5,502 nucleotides of DNA, taken from assembly GCA_012735285.1 (NCBI GenBank), contig JAAYHT010000313.1, forward strand, positions 1 to 5,502, written 5' to 3'. Shown here piece after piece: positions 1-4,823 of the stretch. The notes beneath the pieces were generated by a model. The model saw nothing but the letters and a program-made list of their open reading frames with translations. It made no database searches and was not told the DNA's origin. Origin of the DNA: Clostridiales bacterium. GTDB lineage: Bacteria; Bacillota; Clostridia; Peptostreptococcales; Anaerovoracaceae. Numbering within the stretch: position 1 is the first letter of the stretch; every line of letters begins with the position of its first letter. The position numbers were made by a program, and so were the translations under genes.

Positions 1-9
1 CTACATAAC

Positions 10-32
10 AAAAATCCGCTTGAAAAAGCGGA
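10..32 (-). terminator. Rho-independent terminator of the catabolic operon
   Basis: On the minus strand a 7-bp perfect stem (TCCGCTT / AAGCGGA, positions 32-26 and 21-15) with a 4-nt loop is followed directly by TTTTT (14-10). This is the classical intrinsic terminator layout, and it lies about 50 nt past the stop codon of the last gene. On the plus strand no comparable T-run follows the stem, so termination is predicted mainly for the minus-strand operon. Confidence 0.85.
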
Positions 33-49
33 CTTTGTCGACAGTCTGA

Positions 50-71
50 GGCCCGGGATTTGATCCGGGCC
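50..71. terminator. GC-rich hairpin between last stop codon and terminator
   Basis: GGCCCGG (50-56) pairs with CCGGGCC (65-71). The stem can be extended by GAT/ATC pairs with one bulged G, leaving a loop of about 3 nt. On the plus strand it is followed by TTTT (72-75), so it could stop transcription arriving from the left. On the minus strand it begins 8 nt after the last stop codon and has no T-run, so for the operon it would act as an mRNA 3'-end stabiliser or as the first of two tandem hairpins. Direction and role are inferred. Confidence 0.55.
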
Positions 72-79
72 TTTTGACA

Positions 80-928
80 TTAAAGTTTTTTATTGTGGTT
101 CTTAAGGTATAGAATCTTTCTTGCTTCGTCGGGTGTTGCGATTTCTTTACCCATTTCAGCTACGATCCTCTTTGTTCTTTCAACGAACTCAGCATTGGAT
201 TTTGCTAGCTGTTTGGGTGCGTAGAAGATATTGTCTTCCATTCCAACTCTCACATGACCACCAAGGGCAAGTGTGGTATATAAAATTGGGAGATGTCCTT
301 TACCTATTCCCAGTGCACCCCATGTTGCATCTTCAGGAATAAGGCTCTTAAGGAATACCAGGTTTTCAACTGTAGCGGTCATTCCGCCTGCAGCACCTAG
401 TACAAACTGGAAGTGGAGCGGTGGTTTCAGCACGCCCTTCTTGAGGTAGTATAAGGCGTTGTATACCATACCGGCATCAAATACTTCAATCTCTGGCTTA
501 ACGTCGCATTCTTGCATTTTAAGCCCTAATTTCTCAAGGAATCTCGGGCTGTTTTCAAATACTGAAGTATGCAGCCAGTTCATACTACCGCAATCGTAGG
601 ATGCCATTTCTGGTCTTAGTTCTACAAAAGGTTTCATTCTAATTTCGTCTGTTAGGCCGAGGCCACCTGATGTTGTAAGGTTAAGAACGATGTCACAGCG
701 CTCTCTAATTAATTTTACTGTCTTTTCAAATTTTTCAAAATCCATTGATGCTTTGCCCTCGTCATCTCTGACGTGGATGTGGGCGACAGATGCTCCAGCT
801 TCCCAGCATTTGTAAACATCATCAGCTATCTCTTCAGGAGTAATCGGAATGTAAGGTGTGTCTGATTTTTGTGGCCAAGCACCTGTAGGTGCTACCGTTA
901 ATATTACCTTATTACTTAAATCGCTCAT
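80..928 (-). CDS. Beta-keto acid cleavage enzyme (BKACE, DUF849 family)
   Basis: This 282-aa protein has the usual length for the family that includes 3-keto-5-aminohexanoate cleavage enzyme (Kce). These cytosolic zinc enzymes condense a free beta-keto acid with acetyl-CoA and release acetoacetate plus a new acyl-CoA. Visible signatures are an N-terminal APTGA strand (13-17), the zinc pair in HIHVRD (H50, H52), an NLTTSGG loop (83-89), PEMAS/CGSMN (107-117), PEIEVFDAGM (145-154), HFQFVLGAAGGM (172-183), GIGKGH (207-212) and VRVGMEDN (226-233). The last holds R227, the third zinc ligand E231 and D232. From my memory of Kce, its Glu14, just after TGA, contacts the substrate amine; here that residue is W18, so the substrate is probably not 3-keto-5-aminohexanoate. 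It is the last gene of the operon, 16 nt after the cyclase gene. A GAGGAG site 5 nt before the ATG supports the start. The family call is very secure; the substrate is unknown. Confidence 0.93.
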   Translation of the reverse strand: MSDLSNKVILTVAPTGAWPQKSDTPYIPITPEEIADDVYKCWEAGASVAHIHVRDDEGKASMDFEKFEKTVKLIRERCDIVLNLTTSGGLGLTDEIRMKPFVELRPEMASYDCGSMNWLHTSVFENSPRFLEKLGLKMQECDVKPEIEVFDAGMVYNALYYLKKGVLKPPLHFQFVLGAAGGMTATVENLVFLKSLIPEDATWGALGIGKGHLPILYTTLALGGHVRVGMEDNIFYAPKQLAKSNAEFVERTKRIVAEMGKEIATPDEARKILYLKNHNKKL

Positions 929-944
929 ATTATCTCCTCTTCAA

Positions 945-1880
945 TTAAAATACTGCGTATTTGTAAACTCTGTCTGGTACGTCGTTGAGATCGTCTTCGT
1001 CGATTTCTGCAACGCAGCGTACCATTGAACCGTCGCCTAGATACCATCTAATTGGGAAGCAGTAGAATCTGAAACGCTTGTTGGTAACTTTGTCTAAGTC
1101 TCCACCAAGGTTTTCAACTCCAGTGATTCCATGTCCAAGTAGGTACTTGTGGCAAGGTTCCCAAGTTCCCCATTCGCCGATTGCTTCGAGTTCGCCGAAT
1201 TTTTCCATATATTTTTCTTTTCCGTGGATCTGGATATAAACTTCTTTGTCGAACTCAGCATAGGCTTCGATACCGAATTGCTCGATATATTCTTCTGTGA
1301 TTGGTCTTCCTGATGATCCAACTAGGTTCATAGCTGTACCGCCGTTTTTACCCATAGCTGTGTGGAGTGGGTGATCAAGAGCTTGCATGTCCATAGCTAC
1401 GCATTTTACCTTATGCTTTACAAACCATTTTCCAGCATCAATACCTGTACCGCAGGAATAGTGATAGTATTCTTTTGAGTCGTCAAATTTGCGGTGCATT
1501 CCTGTGTTCAGACAAACTACCATTCCTTCTAGTTCTTCAGGTTTGATGTTAGCACGTTCGCAAGCATCTTCTAGATGTTCTGGAAGGATTAGTCCCCAGC
1601 GCTCAACTTTGATTTCTAGGCATACTGCATCTCCTGTGTATGCGTCTACTGGCATTTCGTGGGTATAGCGAGCTCTTTTACCGTCGAATTCTCTTTCCAT
1701 TACGTGACGAGGTGCGTCAGCGTGTGTTCCTGTGTGCTGTACACAGTCGATTCTCTGTGTTAGAACTCCACCTTTTGCCATACCATGCATTGAGTCGATT
1801 ACAGGTTTTGAGAAATATGGCCAGCGTGGAATATCAGCACTAAACGGATGTGTTAAATCTACAAATACCTTTTTACCCAT
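945..1880 (-). CDS. Cyclase-family metal-dependent hydrolase (PF04199, kynurenine formamidase/isatin hydrolase fold)
   Basis: This 311-aa protein carries the family metal-binding signature HTGTHADAPRH at 49-59 (H49, H53, D55, H59). Other family landmarks are DLTHPF near the N terminus (8-13), LNTG (124-127), TGID (145-148), an AMDMQALDHP stretch (162-171), LGHGITGVENL (248-258) and a C-terminal GDGSMVRCVAEI (282-293). Known members hydrolyse N-formylkynurenine or the amide ring of isatin using Mn or Zn; relatives may act on other cyclic amides or lactones. The protein is much longer than a typical kynurenine formamidase (about 210 aa). The extra length lies mostly at about 170-245, rich in aromatic and acidic residues. 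No tryptophan genes are nearby, so a kynurenine role is unlikely. An AGGAGG site 8 nt before the ATG supports the start. It lies between the hydroxyacid dehydrogenase and BKACE genes, suggesting ring opening or amide/ester hydrolysis in the same pathway. The fold call is secure; the substrate is unknown. Confidence 0.88.
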   Translation of the reverse strand: MGKKVFVDLTHPFSADIPRWPYFSKPVIDSMHGMAKGGVLTQRIDCVQHTGTHADAPRHVMEREFDGKRARYTHEMPVDAYTGDAVCLEIKVERWGLILPEHLEDACERANIKPEELEGMVVCLNTGMHRKFDDSKEYYHYSCGTGIDAGKWFVKHKVKCVAMDMQALDHPLHTAMGKNGGTAMNLVGSSGRPITEEYIEQFGIEAYAEFDKEVYIQIHGKEKYMEKFGELEAIGEWGTWEPCHKYLLGHGITGVENLGGDLDKVTNKRFRFYCFPIRWYLGDGSMVRCVAEIDEDDLNDVPDRVYKYAVF

Positions 1881-1898
1881 TAAAACTTCCTCCTATTA

Positions 1899-2828
1899 TT
1901 ATTTTAATTTTTTTGTTGCTTCTATTAGATGTTCCCTTAATTTGAGATTCAAAGCATCCATTTCTTCCTTAGTCCAAGTATAGTAGCCCTTACCTGTCTT
2001 GAAGCCTAAATCACCCTTGGCGACTAATTCTTGCAGGAGCTTTGAAGCCTCATGGGAATCTTCTAGATACTTTACAATATAGCTTTGAATACTTAAGGAT
2101 AGATCCAAGCCTATCATGTCGGCATTTTCAAGTATACCGAGTACTGACCATCTCAAGCCAGGCCCATATTTCAAAGCATCATCCACGGTTTTAGGATCAG
2201 CTATACCGTTTTCAACAATCGAAAGAGCTTCTCTCCATATAGCATGTTGTAATCTGTTAGCGATGAAACCAGGAACGTCTTTTTCGCACCTTACCGGCTT
2301 TTTCTTTACCTTAGTCAGAAGATCCATAGTGCGCTGCATTGTTTCTTCGCTGGTTTCTTCAGCCTTAACAACTTCTACTAAGGGGATCAAATATGGTGGG
2401 TTCCAGAAATGGGTACCAACGACCCTTGATTTATCTTTAGTTTTAGAAGCTATTTCAGTAATGCTCATTACTGATGTATTGGTTGCTAAAATAGCATCCG
2501 GCTTGCACATAGGTTCTATGTCTCTGAAAAGATTCTGCTTGATTTCCATATCCTCAGGCACACATTCGACTATGAAGTCTGCATCTGCCAGTGCCTCTTC
2601 CATGTTGTCAGTGAAGGTTATTCTGCTAAGAATACCTTCTGCCTCTTCTTTAGTCAAAGCATCTTTGGAAACCAATATATCCAGGTTTGCTTTTATAGGG
2701 CCTAAGGGATTGCTCTTCTTACTTCTTGATCTCAGTATTACGTTGATGTCTTCTGATTGAGCAAACACATGTGCAAGTCCATTTCCCATAAGACCGGAAC
2801 CGAGTACTGTTACATTTTTAATACTCAT
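1899..2828 (-). CDS. 3-hydroxyacid dehydrogenase, 3-hydroxyacyl-CoA dehydrogenase fold (lambda-crystallin/carnitine dehydrogenase-like)
   Basis: Starting at 2828 this is a 309-aa two-domain dehydrogenase. The N-terminal Rossmann domain has GSGLMG at 10-15. Catalytic positions are visible: S119 (TNTS), H140 (THFWNPP), E152 (PLVEVV) and N191 (PGFIANR). The NPPYLIPLVEVV and NRLQHAIWREA segments resemble lambda-crystallin/L-gulonate 3-dehydrogenase and carnitine dehydrogenase rather than the NPAPVMKLVEV of clostridial 3-hydroxybutyryl-CoA dehydrogenase, suggesting a free 3-hydroxy acid as substrate. The beta-2 strand ends VILRSRS (30-36) where NAD-specific relatives have an acidic residue, hinting at NADP(H). 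An in-frame ATG at 2840 would add MEDK, but the GGAGG at 2838-2834 overlaps that codon and sits 5 nt before the 2828 ATG, so 2828 is preferred. The gene starts 11 nt after the SDR stop. The likely role is to make the 3-keto acid that BKACE cleaves (inference). Confidence 0.88.
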   Translation of the reverse strand: MSIKNVTVLGSGLMGNGLAHVFAQSEDINVILRSRSKKSNPLGPIKANLDILVSKDALTKEEAEGILSRITFTDNMEEALADADFIVECVPEDMEIKQNLFRDIEPMCKPDAILATNTSVMSITEIASKTKDKSRVVGTHFWNPPYLIPLVEVVKAEETSEETMQRTMDLLTKVKKKPVRCEKDVPGFIANRLQHAIWREALSIVENGIADPKTVDDALKYGPGLRWSVLGILENADMIGLDLSLSIQSYIVKYLEDSHEASKLLQELVAKGDLGFKTGKGYYTWTKEEMDALNLKLREHLIEATKKLK

Positions 2829-2833
2829 CTTAT

Positions 2834-2838
2834 CCTCC
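2834..2838 (-). promoter_or_regulatory. Shine-Dalgarno GGAGG that sets the hydroxyacid dehydrogenase start
   Basis: GGAGG lies 5 nt before the ATG at 2828 and partly overlaps the upstream in-frame ATG at 2840, which itself has no purine-rich site in front. This argues that translation starts at 2828, although the longer frame would give a TAATG overlap with the SDR stop codon. Confidence 0.8.
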
Positions 2839-2839
2839 A

Positions 2840-3619
2840 TTAGTTAGCCCAATATCCGCCGTCTACAGGTATATTTGCTCCTGTTATGAAGTCGCTTGCT
2901 TTTGATGCAAGGAATATAGCGATTCCTACGAAGTCTTCAGGCTCTCCTAAACGACCGATTGGGATACGTGTTAAGAATTTTGTTTGTGCTGTATCATCGT
3001 GGAACATCCATTCTGTCAGATCTGAACGGAATACTGTTGGGTTGAATGTGTTCACGTTAATACCATATTCGCCCCATTCACAGGCTAGTGATTGAGCCAT
3101 TAAGTCTACACCGCCCTTAGAAGTACAGTATCCGGTGTAATTCTTCATACCGATTTTACTTCTAGCGGAGGAAACTAGTATAACTTTTCCACCTTTTCCT
3201 TGCTTAATCAACTGCTCGCCAACATACTTGCAGTATAGCCAAGTGCCTTTAACGTTAGCGTCGATTATAGCTTGCCAATCCTCTAAAGTGTGGTCGATAA
3301 TTGACTTTGGATTGTTTAGACCATGAGCTGTTACAAGGATGTTAATTTCGCCATATTTATCAACTGTCTCTTTTACGATTCTTATAACATCCTCTTCAAC
3401 TGTTGGATCGCCTGCTGAATAAGCACAGTCGATTCCTTTAGCTGTGTATTCATTGTAAAGCTTTTCGAGTTTTTCCTTATTGCGGCCAGTCATCTTAACC
3501 TTGACACCTGCAAGTCCATATCCTAGGCAGATATGGCTACCTAAGGATCCTGTTGCTCCTGTTACAAGTGCAACTTTACCCTTGACGTCAAATAATGTTT
3601 CTACTTCCTTTTTATCCAT
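2840..3619 (-). CDS. Short-chain dehydrogenase/reductase (classical SDR, gluconate 5-dehydrogenase-like)
   Basis: This 259-aa protein has classical SDR length and layout. The cofactor loop reads TGATGSLG (20-27), with Ser25 where the TGxxxGxG motif has its second Gly. TGR (44-46) closes beta-2; an Arg there without an Asp is more typical of NADP(H) than NAD users. The NNAG position reads TAHG (97-100). The catalytic tetrad is N122, S151, Y164 and K168 (YCTSK). The C terminus has RIPIGRLGEPEDF (218-230) and PVDGGYW, standard for the family. The enzyme oxidises or reduces a secondary alcohol/ketone in the cytosol. The gene follows the cupin by 21 nt; an AAAGGTG sits 11 nt before the ATG, a rather long spacing. 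It lies directly upstream of an unrelated hydroxyacid dehydrogenase, so the pair may oxidise two positions or invert one stereocentre (inference). The substrate is unknown. Confidence 0.9.
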   Translation of the reverse strand: MDKKEVETLFDVKGKVALVTGATGSLGSHICLGYGLAGVKVKMTGRNKEKLEKLYNEYTAKGIDCAYSAGDPTVEEDVIRIVKETVDKYGEINILVTAHGLNNPKSIIDHTLEDWQAIIDANVKGTWLYCKYVGEQLIKQGKGGKVILVSSARSKIGMKNYTGYCTSKGGVDLMAQSLACEWGEYGINVNTFNPTVFRSDLTEWMFHDDTAQTKFLTRIPIGRLGEPEDFVGIAIFLASKASDFITGANIPVDGGYWAN

Positions 3620-3640
3620 GATACCACCAACACCTTTCGA

Positions 3641-3982
3641 TTAATCATAGCTAATAACTACTAAAACTGTAGCTACTTCATTAGTTTCGTTAATCATTTC
3701 TCTACCTTCGTATGGAGCTATAAATAATGAGTCACCTTTATTCAATACGAAGGTTTCTGTTTTGGATTTAACAGTAATCTGCCCATCCAATACGAAGTAA
3801 ATTTTTTCTGTAGGAGAGTCTTCATAAGCATATTCTGCTCCCCCGCCTGGTAGGAAATATGAAAGTCCCATCCAGAATTTCTTTGCACCTGTTTCTTCAG
3901 TCCCATGAAGTTTCAATGATTTCATGTTGAAGTGAAGGGGTGCATCATAAGGTTTCACATCCTTTAACTGTACCTTTTTCAC
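3641..3982 (-). CDS. Small single-domain cupin lacking the usual metal ligands
   Basis: This 113-aa protein has one cupin-fold domain. LPGGGAEYAY (44-53) followed by EKIYFVLDGQITV (59-71) matches cupin motif 1 in pattern, and KGDSLFIAPYEGREMIN (82-98) matches motif 2. The conserved metal-binding residues are not there. The HxH positions hold Tyr/Ala/Glu, the Glu position is Lys60 with Glu59 beside it, and the motif 2 His is Met96. A normal mononuclear metal site is therefore unlikely. The start is GTG, supported by a very strong AGGAGGTGA upstream. It lies 17 nt after the CoA-transferase-like gene and 21 nt before the SDR gene, so it is part of the operon. It could be a small-molecule binding or accessory protein, or a cofactor-free isomerase; no function can be assigned. 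Confidence 0.85.
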   Translation of the reverse strand: MKKVQLKDVKPYDAPLHFNMKSLKLHGTEETGAKKFWMGLSYFLPGGGAEYAYEDSPTEKIYFVLDGQITVKSKTETFVLNKGDSLFIAPYEGREMINETNEVATVLVVISYD

Positions 3983-3986
3983 TTTT

Positions 3987-3995
3987 TCACCTCCT
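3987..3995 (-). promoter_or_regulatory. Strong Shine-Dalgarno for the GTG-initiated cupin
   Basis: AGGAGGTGA on the minus strand is almost fully complementary to the 16S anti-SD sequence. Its AGGAGG core ends 7 nt before the GTG at 3982, which validates the non-ATG start; no ATG near that spacing gives this frame. Confidence 0.8.
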
Positions 3996-3999
3996 GAAT

Positions 4000-4521
4000 T
4001 TAATTGGCTTTTAAGTTGTCGCTGATAATAATTGTAGCTTCGGTATTTCTCAGAATGTCCTCTACAGTAAATCCGTTAGCGATTTCCTTAAGAATTAGTT
4101 TTCTATCTTTAACTTCAATTACTGCCATTTCTGTAACGATAAGATCAATCTTACCTTTAACTGTCAGAGGGAAGGTACAATTTCTCAATAGTTTTGGCTT
4201 TCCCTCAGGGGTTGTGTGTGTTGTCGCAACTATAACTTTCTTTGCCCCAGCCACTAGCCTTAAAGCGGTTTGATCCTCTGGGTCAACACTTGTAGATAGG
4301 TTAGCTTCTTCATCGATTTCCAAGGCTCCCAGTACGAGAATGTATTGATCTGCTGTGTTTATAATTACCCTATCATTTTCTTTGAAAACAAGGTTCTTAT
4401 CTTTGTCTATATAACTTTCCACCAAATGGGGTAGACCGGGGCCCAATCCTACTACGTCTCCGTCTTTTATTTCATCTGCAACACGGGCAGCTATTCTTTG
4501 CTTAATATCATCATTGCTCAT
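4000..4521 (-). CDS. Shortened CoA-transferase beta-subunit-like protein, without alpha partner
   Basis: This 173-aa protein resembles the beta (B) subunit of 3-oxoacid CoA-transferases such as ScoB/AtoA. It begins IKQRIAARVADEIKDGDVVGLGPGLPHLV (6-34), where family members have GIGMPTLV. It continues VLGALEIDEEANLS (63-76), LVAGAKKVIVAT (89-100), CTFPLTVKGKIDLIVTEMAVIEV (115-137) and LKEIANGFTVEDILRNTEA (144-162), matching the family's C-terminal order. Usual beta subunits are about 210-220 aa. The missing 35-40 residues fall between about 50 and 60, the stretch that in the family follows the catalytic Glu motif SENG. A KEND at 47-50 may be the remnant of that motif, or chance. No alpha-subunit gene lies in the operon. 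AAGGTG 8 nt before the ATG supports the start, and it is the promoter-proximal gene. It may act with an alpha subunit encoded elsewhere, be a CoA or acyl-CoA binding protein, or have a new activity. The homology is clear; the activity is unknown. Confidence 0.8.
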   Translation of the reverse strand: MSNDDIKQRIAARVADEIKDGDVVGLGPGLPHLVESYIDKDKNLVFKENDRVIINTADQYILVLGALEIDEEANLSTSVDPEDQTALRLVAGAKKVIVATTHTTPEGKPKLLRNCTFPLTVKGKIDLIVTEMAVIEVKDRKLILKEIANGFTVEDILRNTEATIIISDNLKAN

Positions 4522-4600
4522 TATGCTTGCACCTTAATTCGTATTACTGTGAAAAAACTAGACAAAATCAATGTTTTAGCGTATTTGCCTTATATTTATC

Positions 4601-4616
4601 GCAAATGTCATGCCAA
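4601..4616 (-). promoter_or_regulatory. Sigma-54 (RpoN) -24/-12 promoter
   Basis: The minus strand reads TTGGCATGACATTTGC. The GG at 4614-4613 and the GC at 4602-4601 are separated by exactly 10 nt, as the -24/-12 promoter requires. Against consensus YTGGCACGNNNNTTGCW the only differences are T for C after TGGCA and G at the final W. Transcription would begin near 4589, giving a leader of about 68 nt before the ATG at 4521. The neighbouring sigma-54 activator gene strongly supports the call. Confidence 0.88.
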
Positions 4617-4713
4617 CTATTAAAAAAAGATATAAATGCCCCGATAATGTTAATATTCCAACAATATTGAGATTCTATTAAATTTTCAAGGATGGGTTTT
4701 GAGATAGGATTTA

Positions 4714-4731
4714 TAATACAAAAATGTATCA
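4714..4731. promoter_or_regulatory. Activator binding site (UAS) copy 1
   Basis: TAATACA-AAAA-TGTATCA is an imperfect palindrome with ATACA/TGTAT core arms around a 4-A spacer. Its centre lies about 134 bp upstream of the predicted start site, a normal distance for a sigma-54 enhancer. It shares sequence with two further copies. It is probably bound by the helix-turn-helix of the adjacent activator (inference). Confidence 0.75.
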
Positions 4732-4781
4732 ATACTTTGCTATAAACATTAAAAGATCAATAAATTTAGCTTATTTCAATA

Positions 4782-4799
4782 CAATACAAAAATGTATTG
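4782..4799. promoter_or_regulatory. Activator binding site (UAS) copy 2
   Basis: CAATACA-AAAA-TGTATTG has perfect 7-bp arms, the most symmetrical of the three copies. Its centre is about 201 bp upstream of the predicted start and 68 bp from copy 1. Confidence 0.75.
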
Positions 4800-4801
4800 A
4801 T

Positions 4802-4819
4802 TAATACAAAAACGTATCA
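4802..4819. promoter_or_regulatory. Activator binding site (UAS) copy 3
   Basis: TAATACA-AAAA-CGTATCA has one core mismatch (C at the start of the right arm). Its centre is 20 bp from that of copy 2, about two helical turns, so two dimers could bind side by side on the same face. It ends 4 bp before the activator's stop codon. Confidence 0.73.
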
Positions 4820-4823
4820 AACC

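Larger units (their letters stand above)
4522..4823 (-). promoter_or_regulatory. 302-bp control region between activator and operon
   Basis: This very AT-rich non-coding stretch holds, in the direction of transcription, three 18-bp palindromic activator sites (4819-4714), about 100 bp of AT-rich linker that could bend, a sigma-54 promoter (4616-4601), and a leader of about 68 nt carrying the first gene's AAGGTG ribosome binding site (4535-4530). I see no clear terminator after the activator gene and no small ORF with a ribosome binding site. There is no riboswitch-like structure that I can recognise. Confidence 0.8.

Noticed and set aside
80..928. Kce of lysine fermentation
   Set aside because: The overall similarity is strong, but none of the other lysine-pathway genes are present and the key Glu after TGA is Trp, so only the broader BKACE call is supported.
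1094..1321. 75-codon minus-strand frame inside the cyclase gene
   Set aside because: It is out of frame with the conserved PF04199 product, has no recognisable motif, and is explained as a shadow of the real gene.
945..1880. Kynurenine formamidase (kynB)
   Set aside because: The metal motif matches, but the protein is about 100 residues longer and the neighbours have no link to tryptophan breakdown.
2116..2760. Long open frame (214 codons) on the plus strand
   Set aside because: It lies wholly inside the hydroxyacid dehydrogenase gene on the other strand, whose catalytic motifs are intact. Its product resembles no family, and it is antisense to a confident gene.
2829..2840. ATG at 2840 as start of the hydroxyacid dehydrogenase
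   Set aside because: There is no ribosome binding site in front of it, and the only good one (GGAGG, 2838-2834) overlaps it and is correctly placed for the ATG at 2828.
4750..4770. IHF-like site in the linker between enhancer and promoter
   Set aside because: The ATCAA core near 4756-4760 does not match the flanking consensus on either side, and IHF is generally absent from Clostridia-like hosts.
4782..4799. Copy 2 palindrome as a terminator of the activator gene
   Set aside because: The stem is AT-rich with no T-run after it on the minus strand, and its sequence is shared with two other sites that cannot form equal stems.
4714..4819. Three similar 18-bp elements as a CRISPR or mobile-element repeat
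   Set aside because: The copies are too short and irregularly spaced (68 and 20 bp centre to centre), have no uniform spacers, and sit at enhancer distance from a sigma-54 promoter. They are better explained as activator sites.
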